Below are positions 46,400-56,237 of a DNA stretch of 64,000 nucleotides, piece after piece. Below the pieces are notes generated by a model. The model saw nothing but the letters and a program-made list of their open reading frames with translations, had not been told where the DNA came from and did not search any database. The DNA lies in contig JAKSIK010000013.1 in assembly GCA_024398835.1 (NCBI GenBank), positions 1 to 64,000 of the forward strand. The letters run 5' to 3'. Both the position numbers and the translations under genes were made by a program. Positions within the stretch are counted from its first letter, which is position 1. Every line of letters starts with the position of its first letter. The stretch comes from Fibrobacter sp. Lineage in GTDB: Bacteria > Fibrobacterota > Fibrobacteria > Fibrobacterales > Fibrobacteraceae.

Positions 46400-47092
46400 T
46401 TATTCTACTTCAATAATCCCATAAAAACGGGCAGGGATGCGCTTTTCAATAAAGCCCATGCGGTTCAGAACCCGAATCCCTAAAGTCACCAGTTTTCCCA
46501 AAATCTTGCACTTGAAAGATTCTCGAAGCATTACAATGGAAGCATAGGGAAAAACGAAGTCTCCCAAAGACAGCTTGTATTTTACATGCAATGAGTCAAG
46601 GAGGGAAACCATCTCTTTTTGAGAATAATGACTCAAATGGTCCGAAACAGCAATGTGAGCATAGGTAAGATTCAATCGAAAAAGTTCCTCAAAACCTTCT
46701 GTACAAGGAAGAGTGAATAAAACCCGTTTCCTGGCATAGCGAATCGCCTTCTGCAAAAATGCCTTTGGATCTTCCACATGCTCCAATACTTCTATCATCA
46801 CAACTGTATCAGCAGATTTATCTTCCAGTATTTCCGTTGGTGACACCTCTCGCGTCGCCAAGCCACTTCGCCTAGCATCTTCCAGTGCACTACTATTGAT
46901 ATCTACAACAAGAGGGGCATAGCCAGCTTTCTTCAACTCAAACGAATAGGCGCCACGACCTCCACCAATATCAAGAATGTCTTTCCCCCGACATTCACGC
47001 ATCAAAAATTCCACAATGGGTACATAAGCATGGCCAGGCTCTTCTGGAGGTCCCGGCTTAAAAAAAGAACTCTTGCCTATTAACGTTCCCAT
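46400..47092 (-). CDS. Class I SAM-dependent methyltransferase
   Basis: A 230-residue methyltransferase with the SAM motif ILDIGGGRGAYS near 38-49, an acidic motif II (VVDIN) and motif post-I EVLEHVEDP. It likely methylates a sugar or lipid in the surface polysaccharide pathway encoded next to it. The ATG at 47092 is preferred over a TTG at 47107 because TATATT stands 6 nt before it. It diverges from the flippase gene. Confidence 0.8.
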   Translation of the reverse strand: MGTLIGKSSFFKPGPPEEPGHAYVPIVEFLMRECRGKDILDIGGGRGAYSFELKKAGYAPLVVDINSSALEDARRSGLATREVSPTEILEDKSADTVVMIEVLEHVEDPKAFLQKAIRYARKRVLFTLPCTEGFEELFRLNLTYAHIAVSDHLSHYSQKEMVSLLDSLHVKYKLSLGDFVFPYASIVMLRESFKCKILGKLVTLGIRVLNRMGFIEKRIPARFYGIIEVE

Positions 47093-47162
47093 GTGCAAAA
47101 TATACAAATCTTGCTTTTCCGCGATGGGAAAACTTTATATTTTTTATTCTGTGCTTCATGTG

Positions 47163-48386
47163 ATGCGAAATATCAAAATTGGTATGATTATCGCCTTTGC
47201 GAATTTGCTGATTCAAGGCGTATCCTTTTTTATCCATAACTTCATTGCACATGTACTCCACACAGAAAATTTCGGCTACTTTGGCATTCTGCAAACCGAC
47301 TTTTCCATTTTTACAGCTATTGCCGATTTTGGAATGGGTACCCTCATACTTGCCTTTTTTGCCAAGCGCGCCACAAAAGGCTCTCTATTCAAAAATATCC
47401 TTCAAGTCAGGTTACTTTGTGCCCTGGGAACCGCAATGCTCATGGCCATATTCACTTGTACCATACGCTTCCATCATCCTGTATTCTGGGGAGAACTCCT
47501 TCTTATTCCCGGCCTAATCTTCCAACATGGATTTTTTGACTGGTATTTCATTTCTGGCCAATTCTGGAAAAAGTTGCTCTTCTCCAAAATTCTACACGCC
47601 ATCAGTTATGCATCCATTATGGTGCTAGCGCTATTCTATTTCAAGTTCCAGTCCATCGAATCTATCGCTGTCGCCATGGTTGTTGCGGCACTTCCCGCAT
47701 TCTTTTTCGGTGTAACCCAAGTATTCCATACAAGTATTTTTCACATCACTCGAAGAACCTTCCTATTCTTCAAACTCATGCTCAAAGCGGCCTTTCCCTA
47801 TGCCATCGGGAGCCTTGCCACTTTCGCCTATCTTCCCATAGGTCTCTATTGCGCCGATCACTTCGCCTCTGCAAACTTCCTCGGTTGCTACTTCTATAGC
47901 CACAAACTCATCATGCTAGCATCCGGGCTCATGGTGTTCTTTATCTCATCCAACCTCATTACTCTTCACAATCAGAAAAACAACATCATCTTGCTACGAG
48001 ATAATATTTTTTTCACCCTATTTATCGCTATTGCGTGCACGCCATTCTTTTTCTTTCCTGAATCTATGCTGCAAATTCTCTTCTTTGCAGCCCCCTGGAA
48101 CGCAGAAAACTTGAACCTCAGCGCATATTGCCTGCGAATTCTATCCCTCTCCCTCTTATTCCAGGCTTTTCGCATGGGGCCTATCTCCCTCATGCTTAAA
48201 GAAAAGAAGACCCACATCTATAGTATCTTCGTTTGCATTGGAGGTCTAGCCAATGTTATCTGCTGTCTGATGGTTTCCTTCCTGCTCCCCAGCAGCATCA
48301 TCCCTCTGGCCACCCTTGCTGGTGATTTGGTTATCACCCTCATTCTCTACGGCTACTTCATTCGGAACAGAAGAATCCGCTGGTAA
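47163..48386 (+). CDS. Wzx-like polysaccharide flippase
   Basis: A 407-residue integral membrane protein of the MOP superfamily, with about 12 hydrophobic segments (N-terminal KIGMIIAFANLLIQGVSFFI; VLHTENFGYFGIL). It probably flips undecaprenyl-linked oligosaccharide repeat units across the inner membrane. The start is taken at 47163. Its 3' end overlaps the convergent polymerase gene by 141 bp, which encode its last two hydrophobic stretches. Confidence 0.8.
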   Translation: MRNIKIGMIIAFANLLIQGVSFFIHNFIAHVLHTENFGYFGILQTDFSIFTAIADFGMGTLILAFFAKRATKGSLFKNILQVRLLCALGTAMLMAIFTCTIRFHHPVFWGELLLIPGLIFQHGFFDWYFISGQFWKKLLFSKILHAISYASIMVLALFYFKFQSIESIAVAMVVAALPAFFFGVTQVFHTSIFHITRRTFLFFKLMLKAAFPYAIGSLATFAYLPIGLYCADHFASANFLGCYFYSHKLIMLASGLMVFFISSNLITLHNQKNNIILLRDNIFFTLFIAIACTPFFFFPESMLQILFFAAPWNAENLNLSAYCLRILSLSLLFQAFRMGPISLMLKEKKTHIYSIFVCIGGLANVICCLMVSFLLPSSIIPLATLAGDLVITLILYGYFIRNRRIRW

Positions 48387-49691
48387 TTTTCTAAAGCGGC
48401 CTCCACTACAACTGCATATCATAAAGAAAAATCCCATCCATACCCAGTACATTCCCTGCTTGTATCCCGTGGTAAAATTCCATAGTATAATCCACAGCGA
48501 GAAAACAGCATGAAGCAAATACAAAAGCGGAGAGTGTGTTTCCATCATTCTTCGGTATACACAAGTGAAAAGGACGCCGAAAAAAAAGGGCAGCAAGAAA
48601 ATCCCCGGATAACCAAAATCCTTATATGCATCCCATAAATACGGAATCGTGTTCAACCCCCCTACCTTCGCAACACGCTCGTTAAATGGAGAATCCCATC
48701 CAAAACTTTCCTGCAATCCGACTCCTATACGCATCAACTGGGTGAAACCAAAGAAGGCGTCTATTCCGTATGTCCATGGATGTTCATCTTTATCGCTGGA
48801 AATATTAAAGGCATAATCCAGATTCCAGAAATTATTGGAAATATACTTGTAAGGCAAAAGACCTATAGTACGCATCGTCTGCTTATCCATGACGGCTTCC
48901 ACCCCATCCTCAGCCAAATCCGTCCCCCCGTACTGTCCCTTCAAATAGGCCACAATTACAAAAAAAGCTAGGATGAAGACGAATATCACCCCCATATGCT
49001 TCCAAGACAAGCGCTTATACAAATAATTGGCAAGTATGATGATCAGCCCCACGCATATCATATTCACGCCACGACTAGGAAACGTCATAAAACTCAAACA
49101 TATTGTAAGCAGAACCATCAACTTGGACGCCGTTCTTATCCATTTAACCGGATTGATGGATTTGAAAGAAGATAAAGCAAATAATGCCACCACCATTGGG
49201 CTCGACGTAAAGAAGAATGAGAACTTCAATACAGGGCTATTCTGGCCATCAAGCCACGTAGAAGGATTCTTTGTCAAAAGAACGAGGTTCCCTGCCACAG
49301 AAATAACACCTATCACCCCTATCAAAAAGAACGCGAAAGCCGAAAAACTCAGCAAGAAATGCAATTTCCAATTATACCATTGCATTGGCTTGGGTGCTAC
49401 ATAGGCTATCGTACCGCCCAACTGCCGCCACACGCAATTAGTCGCGGCACATCCCAGTAAAAAACAAAGGCCGCCACCAATCCAAACTAGCCAAGTATTT
49501 AAATGAAAATCCGTCATCGCCGGATATAATTTTGTATAGGCAATGCCCAACATCATTACTTGCACTAAAAAATACAAGGGCGCCGGAGAAAAAAAATTTC
49601 CCCGATAAAGGAATAACACCGCCATAACAAATGCCGCAAGGGCAAACATAATACCCGTTTCCGGGAATTCCGTTACGAGCTGCGCCAACAT
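48246..49691 (-). CDS. Wzy-like oligosaccharide polymerase
   Basis: A 481-residue membrane protein with about 12 hydrophobic segments and a large periplasmic loop (about 260-340), as in O-antigen/exopolysaccharide polymerases. It likely joins repeat units at the periplasmic face. The last 47 residues are hydrophilic (Glu, Asn, Gln, Ser) and are encoded antisense to the flippase C-terminus. It starts 3 nt after the Wzz-like gene stop. Confidence 0.75.
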   Translation of the reverse strand: MLAQLVTEFPETGIMFALAAFVMAVLFLYRGNFFSPAPLYFLVQVMMLGIAYTKLYPAMTDFHLNTWLVWIGGGLCFLLGCAATNCVWRQLGGTIAYVAPKPMQWYNWKLHFLLSFSAFAFFLIGVIGVISVAGNLVLLTKNPSTWLDGQNSPVLKFSFFFTSSPMVVALFALSSFKSINPVKWIRTASKLMVLLTICLSFMTFPSRGVNMICVGLIIILANYLYKRLSWKHMGVIFVFILAFFVIVAYLKGQYGGTDLAEDGVEAVMDKQTMRTIGLLPYKYISNNFWNLDYAFNISSDKDEHPWTYGIDAFFGFTQLMRIGVGLQESFGWDSPFNERVAKVGGLNTIPYLWDAYKDFGYPGIFLLPFFFGVLFTCVYRRMMETHSPLLYLLHAVFSLWIILWNFTTGYKQGMYWVWMGFFFMICSCSGGRFRKLPADSSVPNEVAVENEGDNQITSKGGQRDDAAGEQEGNHQTADNIG

Positions 49692-49694
49692 ATA

Positions 49695-50930
49695 CTATTT
49701 ACGCCAAAAACAGAGCCTTCTATACAAGGACTCCCATTCTTTCCCTACCAGGCTGTTTTTCTTCTTTTCTTCGTCGATAAATGCAATGAAACTGCAAAGT
49801 GCTGTTGCAAAAAGAGTGCTGACAAAGAATACAAAAGAAAGAATCAAACCACGTCGCGGGAAAACCTTCTTGTCATTCGCCCACGGAGCCTCCAATACAT
49901 GCAAGTTTGTCAGCATCTTTGCTTCCTCCAGCTGCATTTCCTCCTTCTGGGCTCGCAGCATCTGAAGTAAGGCCTCCTGCACCTTTATCTCTGACTTGTA
50001 TTGCAAATATTTGGCACTCAATTCTGGAGATTTTCTCAGCGGGACCATCCCTACATTACCATTCTTTCCATTTAAGGCGTTCTTCAACGCAGAATTCACG
50101 CCCTGATAACGCTTTGATAGTTGATCATAACGCTTACTATCTTCGCCACGATCCACTTTTTCATAGGCCATTTCCATGGAAATGTCCTCACGACGAGACT
50201 GCAATTCACCAAGATAATGAAGTGTCGCTGCAATCTGAACTTCGGGGTCATAAAAGTCATTCTCGGCTTGGAATTTGGAGAAGTTCTCCAACAGGGAATC
50301 CAACTTCTGCTCACAAGAATCCAACCTTAACTCAAAATACTCTTTAGATTGCCGTGCTTGAGAAGTTTTATAGGCGTTAAAAGAAGAATCCGCCTTCTCT
50401 AGTAAAAATGTGATGATCTCTGCTGCCAGGTTGAAATCCTTATCTTCAACGCTGATCTCAAACATATTTTCATCATTGGATTCAAAACTAAAGTTTCGAC
50501 GAAACTCCTTCAACAAATCGGCATGGAATTTGCCTTCAAATTCATAGTGTGTTCCCAAATCAAACTTTTCAATAATCTGATCGTGCAACTCCCTGGAATT
50601 CAAAATTGTCCAAACCACATCGGCGTCTTCATCGCCGGAAGACATGCTCAACAAGGAACCAAAAGCCCCTGCCAAACCACCTTTACCACCAGATTTTCCG
50701 CCTCCACCCAAAAAACCGCTCACACCACTATCAAAGGAGCTTTGAGAATTTCCCGGCGGCGTCACAATAGCTGTAGCGCGATATGTAGGCTCAATAACCC
50801 ACATTACCATAACAAAGGCCACTAGTGTAGGAATAAGCACAATCGCTAGACACAATTTGAAATGCTTCAAATCATTATTGATGATTCGAAGGCAGACCTC
50901 AATAAAACCTATCGTTTCCTGTTTTTCCAT
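49695..50930 (-). CDS. Wzz-like chain-length determinant protein
   Basis: A 411-residue polysaccharide co-polymerase with an N-terminal transmembrane helix (LCLAIVLIPTLVAFVMVMWV), a long coiled-coil periplasmic region and a C-terminal helix (GLILSFVFFVSTLFATALC). A Gly/Ser/Lys-rich loop lies near 70-95. No tyrosine-kinase domain is fused. It sets chain length with the Wza-like and Wzy-like neighbours. Confidence 0.82.
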   Translation of the reverse strand: MEKQETIGFIEVCLRIINNDLKHFKLCLAIVLIPTLVAFVMVMWVIEPTYRATAIVTPPGNSQSSFDSGVSGFLGGGGKSGGKGGLAGAFGSLLSMSSGDEDADVVWTILNSRELHDQIIEKFDLGTHYEFEGKFHADLLKEFRRNFSFESNDENMFEISVEDKDFNLAAEIITFLLEKADSSFNAYKTSQARQSKEYFELRLDSCEQKLDSLLENFSKFQAENDFYDPEVQIAATLHYLGELQSRREDISMEMAYEKVDRGEDSKRYDQLSKRYQGVNSALKNALNGKNGNVGMVPLRKSPELSAKYLQYKSEIKVQEALLQMLRAQKEEMQLEEAKMLTNLHVLEAPWANDKKVFPRRGLILSFVFFVSTLFATALCSFIAFIDEEKKKNSLVGKEWESLYRRLCFWRK

Positions 50931-50934
50931 AAGA

Positions 50935-52101
50935 CTACTTGAAGTTCATATAAAGAATAAGAGCGGAAGAAACAACCGTCAATAATGATGCCAGGAACAA
51001 AGTAAAATCTTTAAGGGATTCATAGCGGTTCCGAGGAATCTCAATCAAATCCCCTGGCATGATTTCATCTTCTGAAACCTTGACAGAAATAGCCTTGGGT
51101 TCCTCGCCGCGCCATACCTTCACCTGATTCCAGCTACCCGTGAAAATGTTAACACCAGCAGCCGATATGTAATCAATAGCATGCCATGAGGGTTCATAAG
51201 GATACCGACCCATTGCTGTGACAGCGCCACCTACATAGACAAACATCACCTGTGCCGTAAATTCCACTTCTGTATTTGCAGCAACCTTCGTCTCCTTCAT
51301 TTCGGGCATCGTAATCCAGCGGGCTTCTTTCCCAGGCTCACGAACGCATGCTGATTTGAAGTTTCCATTCCCCATACGATTTCCACCCGCCAAATCATAA
51401 TATTCCTGCAAAGTGCGGCCTTCCTTGTAAGTCAAGCTAGCCCTAGATCCTGGGAAAATCAGCACCACATTATCAGCCTCTTTCACAAAAGGCACATAAA
51501 CCTTATCGCCTTGTTCCAGCACAATATCTGAATCAAAATCGCCCTTGGCGGTAACAGCATTGAAATCTACATGAATCGTATCTTTTCCACGAATCACCCA
51601 AACATCTTCCGTATTAGCATTGGGAAGTGTCCCCCCAATAACCCGAATCAAATAACTCAAACGTGTTTGGGCCTCTACTACATGCTGACCCACCATCCCA
51701 ACAGCTCCCATAACGCTTATACGAGAACGCTTTAATGCAGCCAGTTGAACAAAGCTAAGTTCACGTTTGTACCGTTTGGATACAAGGTCCAAAATCATGT
51801 CCCTTGCCTCATAGAGTTTTTTCCCCATCACATTAACGGAGCCACATTCCTCTACAGCAACAGAACCATCTGGATAAACCTGCACGGTAATGTAATTATC
51901 CTCAAGAACCAAGTCCAAATAATCACCTGGACCCAACACATAGTTAGAATCTACAGGTACATCCGTATAAGAGGGGTTCAAAGCAACATTGCTACGACCA
52001 TTTAAAGAAGGAGATGAACTCAAGTTGACTGCACTAGCAGCTACTGTAAAAAAGGCCACTAGACAGAAAATATGCAATAATTTCTTGTTCACATAAAGCA
52101 T
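50935..52101 (-). CDS. Wza-like polysaccharide export outer-membrane protein
   Basis: A 388-residue Poly_export protein: signal peptide (IFCLVAFFTVAASA), then NYVLGPGDYLDLVL and two SLBB-like regions (RSRISVMGAVGMVGQ, and QVMFVYVGGAVTAMG). A C-terminal hydrophobic segment (FLASLLTVVSSALILYM) may span the membrane. It would form the outer-membrane pore for polysaccharide. TTATAT lies 11 nt before the start; no Shine-Dalgarno sequence. Confidence 0.85.
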   Translation of the reverse strand: MLYVNKKLLHIFCLVAFFTVAASAVNLSSSPSLNGRSNVALNPSYTDVPVDSNYVLGPGDYLDLVLEDNYITVQVYPDGSVAVEECGSVNVMGKKLYEARDMILDLVSKRYKRELSFVQLAALKRSRISVMGAVGMVGQHVVEAQTRLSYLIRVIGGTLPNANTEDVWVIRGKDTIHVDFNAVTAKGDFDSDIVLEQGDKVYVPFVKEADNVVLIFPGSRASLTYKEGRTLQEYYDLAGGNRMGNGNFKSACVREPGKEARWITMPEMKETKVAANTEVEFTAQVMFVYVGGAVTAMGRYPYEPSWHAIDYISAAGVNIFTGSWNQVKVWRGEEPKAISVKVSEDEIMPGDLIEIPRNRYESLKDFTLFLASLLTVVSSALILYMNFK

Positions 52102-52132
52102 AAGAAACCGCGATATAAGTGCGACTATGACA

Positions 52133-52169
52133 AAATAAAAAAAATCACCCCGCTAAAAAAGCGGGGTGA
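52133..52169 (-). terminator. Terminator of the ribosomal operon
   Basis: On the minus strand, a 10-bp stem (TCACCCCGCT / AGCGGGGTGA) with an A/T loop is followed by a long T-run. It closes the rplD-rplQ operon, 62 nt after rplQ. Confidence 0.88.
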
Positions 52170-52230
52170 CAAAGTTTTACTGTACAATTACACAGATGAC
52201 ACAAACAACACAAAGTTGTTATGCAAAGTG

Positions 52231-52698
52231 TTATACAGCCTTGCTTTCGCCTTCCACCATATTTACGGCTTCGGACTTGGCGGCATCGCTAGACTTCTTG
52301 GCCTTTGCGACGATTTCGTCTTCGACGAGACCGACGAGAGCCATTTCAGCTGCGTCACCAGCGCGGTTCGGACCGAGCTTCAGAACGCGAGTGTAACCGC
52401 CGTTGCGGTTTGCATAACGCGGACCGATTGTGGCAAACAGGTCTTGGAGAACCTTCGGTTCCTTGATGAAGCGTGCAGCTTCACGACGGGCAGAAAGGTC
52501 ACCCTTCTTGGCATAGGTAATCATACGATCCACAACGCTGCGGACGAGCTTAGCCTTGTGGAGAGTAGTGCGCACGTAGCGGTTGCTCTGTTCCGCTTCC
52601 ATACCCTTTCCAATAATGGAAGTGGCAAGAGCGCGGAGGATGGCACGCTTGTGTTCGGCATTCACACCGAGTTTCTTGTTTTTTACACCGTGTCTCAT
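52231..52698 (-). CDS. rplQ: 50S ribosomal protein L17
   Basis: A 155-residue L17: MRHGVKNKKLGVNAEHKRAI at the start and RNGGYTRVLKLGPNRAGDAAEMALVGL near 100 are family marks. A C-terminal extension of about 28 residues is rich in Lys, Ser and Glu. Last gene of the operon, 2 nt after the rpoA stop. Confidence 0.96.
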   Translation of the reverse strand: MRHGVKNKKLGVNAEHKRAILRALATSIIGKGMEAEQSNRYVRTTLHKAKLVRSVVDRMITYAKKGDLSARREAARFIKEPKVLQDLFATIGPRYANRNGGYTRVLKLGPNRAGDAAEMALVGLVEDEIVAKAKKSSDAAKSEAVNMVEGESKAV

Positions 52699-52700
52699 TT

Positions 52701-53675
52701 TTAATCCTTCAAGTAGTCATCGACGTCCATACCAAAGCTGAGGCCCATGGAGGTCAATACTTCATTAAGTTCAACCAAGGACTTACGACCGAAGTTCTTG
52801 TATTTGAGCATATCGTTTTCCTTGTTGCGCACAAGTTCGCCAACGGTATGGATGTTTGCCATACGGAGGCAGTTGCTGGAGCGAACGGAAAGTTCCAGAT
52901 CGTCCACGCGGGTGCGCAGGAGCTGAGCGATACGCTGACGTTCTTCGTCCATCTCCAATTCTTCGGGAGATTCGAGATCGCCTTCGAAGTTGATGAAGAT
53001 TTCCAGGTGATCGACCAGGAGCTTTGCAGCATAAGCCAAAGCATCTTCCGGATCGATGGAACCGTCAGTCGTAATCTCAAGTTCCAGACGGTTGTAGTCC
53101 GTCTTCTGGCCAACGCGGGTATCGCTGATGTGCATTGCTACTTTCTGCACCGGATTGAAGTTGGCGTCCATGGCGATTACGCCGATCGGAGCGTCCTTGT
53201 CCTTCAATTCGTCAGCAGTGACGTAGCCACGGCCGCTGGAAATCTTAACTTCCAGAGACAGCGAAGCGTTACCGTTCAATGTTGCGATATGAACATCCGG
53301 AGTCAGGATAGCGACATTCGGATTGTCCATGAAGTCCTTAGCCGTGACTTCGCCGTCGCCGGACATATCCAGGCGAAGGGTTTCGTCGTGGTCGGAAAGG
53401 AGCTTAACGCGGATGCTCTTAAGATTCAGGATAATGTCAGTGACATCTTCCTTAACACCCGGAATCGTCGAAAATTCCTTGTCAACGCCTTCGATTTTCA
53501 CGGAGACAATAGCCGCACCCTGCAGAGAGGAAAGGAGCGTACGACGGAGAGCGTTACCGAGGGTGATACCCCAGCCACGTTCCAAGGCTTCTACGACAAA
53601 CTTTGCGTAGCGGCCATCTTCGCCGGTCTCAACTTTCTGGAAGCTGCGCGGCATCTGAAGTGATTTCCACATCAT
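52701..53675 (-). CDS. rpoA: RNA polymerase subunit alpha
   Basis: A 324-residue alpha subunit. The N-terminal dimerisation domain (ALERGWGITLGNALRRTLLSS) and C-terminal helix-hairpin domain (VDDLELSVRSSNCLRMANIHTVGELV) are complete. An AGAGGT site precedes the ATG at 53675; a second ATG follows directly. It follows rpsK directly, with no rpsD between. Confidence 0.97.
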   Translation of the reverse strand: MMWKSLQMPRSFQKVETGEDGRYAKFVVEALERGWGITLGNALRRTLLSSLQGAAIVSVKIEGVDKEFSTIPGVKEDVTDIILNLKSIRVKLLSDHDETLRLDMSGDGEVTAKDFMDNPNVAILTPDVHIATLNGNASLSLEVKISSGRGYVTADELKDKDAPIGVIAMDANFNPVQKVAMHISDTRVGQKTDYNRLELEITTDGSIDPEDALAYAAKLLVDHLEIFINFEGDLESPEELEMDEERQRIAQLLRTRVDDLELSVRSSNCLRMANIHTVGELVRNKENDMLKYKNFGRKSLVELNEVLTSMGLSFGMDVDDYLKD

Positions 53676-53693
53676 TGGCGATACCTCTTTAGA

Positions 53694-54128
53694 TTAGACT
53701 CTTCTCTTCTTTTTAGGACGGCAACCGTTGTGAGGAACGCCCGTCACGTCTCGAATAGAGAGAACTTCGAGGCCCGCATTCTTGATAGCACGGACAGCGG
53801 ATTCACGACCACCACCTGCGCCCTTGACGCGGACATCCACCTTACGCATACCGAGGTCGAATGCCTTGTGAGCAGCAACTTCAGCAGCCAGCTGAGCAGC
53901 GAACGGAGTGCTCTTACGAGAGCCCTTGAAGCCGGAGTTACCGGGAGAGCCCCAAGCTACAACGTTACCGCGAGCGTCGGTGATAGAAACGATTGTATTG
54001 TTGAAGGAAGCGAACACGCAGGCAATACCCTGGAGGTCAATACGCTTCTTGCCCTTCTTAACCTTGACTTCTTCAGCAGCCGGAGCTTCTACAGCGGCAG
54101 CAGTTTCATTAATTACTTCTTCAGCCAC
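53694..54128 (-). CDS. rpsK: 30S ribosomal protein S11
   Basis: A 144-residue S11 ([41 protein letters not shown] at the end). The N-terminus carries an alanine- and glutamate-rich extension of about 30 residues, making it longer than the usual 129-residue form. Confidence 0.97.
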   Translation of the reverse strand: MAEEVINETAAAVEAPAAEEVKVKKGKKRIDLQGIACVFASFNNTIVSITDARGNVVAWGSPGNSGFKGSRKSTPFAAQLAAEVAAHKAFDLGMRKVDVRVKGAGGGRESAVRAIKNAGLEVLSIRDVTGVPHNGCRPKKKRRV

Positions 54129-54139
54129 GATGAGACTCC

Positions 54140-54508
54140 TTACTTCTTCTTGTTAGCCACAGTTTTCTTCGGGCCCTTACGAGTACGGGCATTGGTGCGG
54201 GAACGCTGACCGCGGACCGGGAGGCCCTTGCGGTGGCGGATACCACGATAGCAGCCAATATCCTGCAAACGCTTAATGTTCAAGGTAACTTCTGCGCGGA
54301 GCTGACCTTCCACAGAGTATTCGTCTTCCAAGAGATGACGAATCTTACCTTGTTCTTCTTCAGTCAGGTCGTCGCACTTCTTGTTCTGGTCAATGCCCAA
54401 TTGAGCACAGACCTTGCGAGCGGTGAACAGACCGACACCATAGATTGCCGTCAGACCGTATTCAACAGTCTTGTTTTTCGGTAAATCGACACCAGCGATA
54501 CGTGCCAT
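54140..54508 (-). CDS. rpsM: 30S ribosomal protein S13
   Basis: A 122-residue S13 ([53 protein letters not shown]). Normal length; between rpmJ and rpsK. Confidence 0.97.
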   Translation of the reverse strand: MARIAGVDLPKNKTVEYGLTAIYGVGLFTARKVCAQLGIDQNKKCDDLTEEEQGKIRHLLEDEYSVEGQLRAEVTLNIKRLQDIGCYRGIRHRKGLPVRGQRSRTNARTRKGPKKTVANKKK

Positions 54509-54517
54509 ACGATCTCC

Positions 54518-54634
54518 TTATCCCTGCTTCTGCTTGTGACGGGGGTTCTTCGAACAGATGATGCGCAATACACCCTTACGACGGATGATCTTGCAGTTTT
54601 CACATCTGGGTTTGATGGAGGCTTTGATTTTCAT
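54518..54634 (-). CDS. rpmJ: 50S ribosomal protein L36
   Basis: A 38-residue frame, too short for most gene callers: [15 protein letters not shown], then [22 protein letters not shown]. It is the zinc-binding form (C-x2-C, C, H). ATG at 54634, TAA at 54518. Confidence 0.96.
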   Translation of the reverse strand: MKIKASIKPRCENCKIIRRKGVLRIICSKNPRHKQKQG

Positions 54635-54660
54635 AGGTTTGACCTTCTTTTGAATACCTA

Positions 54661-54879
54661 TTACTTGTAACGGTATGTTATTCTCCCGCGATTGAGGTCG
54701 TAGGGAGAAATTTCAACCAACACTTTATCGTCGGGCAAAATTCGGATGAAATGCCGACGCATCTTTCCTGAAACATGAGCGAGGATCTCATGGTCGTTTC
54801 CGAGCTTGACACGGAAGAACGCGTTGGGGAGTGCTTCCAACACAACGCCTTCAACTTGAATGCCTTCTTCTTTCGCCAC
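54661..54879 (-). CDS. infA: Translation initiation factor IF-1
   Basis: A 72-residue OB-fold IF-1 ([50 protein letters not shown]). It binds the 30S A-site during initiation. Its ATG overlaps the secY stop. Confidence 0.97.
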   Translation of the reverse strand: MAKEEGIQVEGVVLEALPNAFFRVKLGNDHEILAHVSGKMRRHFIRILPDDKVLVEISPYDLNRGRITYRYK

Positions 54880-56237
54880 TAAGATGCCATCCTGCCGCGA
54901 ATGCGGCCGCTCTTCAGGAAACCTTCATAATTTTTGGTATGCAACTGGGCTTCGAGTTGACGAAGTGTATCCAGTGCAACACCGACCACAATGAGTACCG
55001 AAGTTCCCCCAATATAGTAATTCATATTGAAGGCATCTTTCAAATGGAGCGGTACAACGCTGATGAAAGCGAGGTACAGAGAGCCCGGCAATGAAATTCG
55101 GGTTAACACATGGTCAATGTATTCTGCAGTCTGTTTACCCGGACGAATTCCTGGAATAAACCCACCGGATCTCTTCAAGTTCTCGGCAATGTCGTTCGGG
55201 TTGTACTGAATTGCCGTATAGAAGAAGGTGAAGAATATAATCAGGAGTGCGTCAATCACACTGTAAGTAATGTGACCTGGAATGAACGCGCCTGCAAAAG
55301 CCTGCATCACACTAACATTTGGGAACCAAGATGCAATCATTGCTGGAATGAACATGATGCAGCTTGCAAAGATCACGGGGATCACGTTAGCGGTATTCAC
55401 CTTGAAGGGCAAATAGCTGGACTGACCACCCATAACCTTATTCCCAACTGTCCGACGAGGACTTTGGAGTGGAATGCGACGGTTCGCTTGCTCCACGAAA
55501 ACGATGAATCCGACAATCACGAGCACAATGGCGAGGATGAATACTTCCATAGCCAAGGGCTGGATGCCTTCCTTCAACATTTCCACGTCTGCAAGGACAG
55601 CCCTTGGGAGGCTGCCGACGATACCGGCGAAGATAATAAGAGAAATACCATTGCCTACACCATGGGACGTAATCTGTTCGCCCAAGTACATCACGAAGAC
55701 GGTACCTGCAGTGAAGGTCAAGGTAGCAAGTAAACGGAACCCAACGTTCCCGAGACCACTGGAGAAGTCTTCTGCCAAAACAGAGACATTACCAGCAGCA
55801 GTGGAAACCTTGAGGGAGGAAAGCCACACAGAAATGCCCCATCCCTGCAAGGCGGACAAAGCCACCGTAAAGTAACGAGTATACTGGTTCAGCTTGGCGC
55901 GTCCTTCCTGGCCTTCCTTCTGAAGCATCTGGATGGCGGGGATGACGGAGCCCATCAACTGAATGATAATGCTCGCACTAATGTACGGCATGATACCCAG
56001 AGCAAAGATGGTTGCCTTAGCAAAAGCACCACCAGTGAACGAGTCGTACAAGCCGAACAGGTTGTTGGAGTTACGGAAGTATTCCCCCAAAACGGCGGAA
56101 TTCACTCCGGGGATGGTGATGTGGGCGCCAATGCGGAACACGACGAGGATGGCAAGCGTGAAGAGCAACTTCTTACGCAAGTCCTCAATCTTGAAGGCAT
56201 TGACGAACGCATCGATAGCTTTCTTGAGAGCTTCCAT
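54879..56237 (-). CDS. secY: Protein translocase subunit SecY
   Basis: A 452-residue SecY with ten transmembrane helices, the protein-conducting channel of the inner membrane. Marks include [15 protein letters not shown], the plug region after TM1, and [13 protein letters not shown]. No adk or map genes follow it; infA comes next. Confidence 0.97.
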   Translation of the reverse strand: MEALKKAIDAFVNAFKIEDLRKKLLFTLAILVVFRIGAHITIPGVNSAVLGEYFRNSNNLFGLYDSFTGGAFAKATIFALGIMPYISASIIIQLMGSVIPAIQMLQKEGQEGRAKLNQYTRYFTVALSALQGWGISVWLSSLKVSTAAGNVSVLAEDFSSGLGNVGFRLLATLTFTAGTVFVMYLGEQITSHGVGNGISLIIFAGIVGSLPRAVLADVEMLKEGIQPLAMEVFILAIVLVIVGFIVFVEQANRRIPLQSPRRTVGNKVMGGQSSYLPFKVNTANVIPVIFASCIMFIPAMIASWFPNVSVMQAFAGAFIPGHITYSVIDALLIIFFTFFYTAIQYNPNDIAENLKRSGGFIPGIRPGKQTAEYIDHVLTRISLPGSLYLAFISVVPLHLKDAFNMNYYIGGTSVLIVVGVALDTLRQLEAQLHTKNYEGFLKSGRIRGRMAS

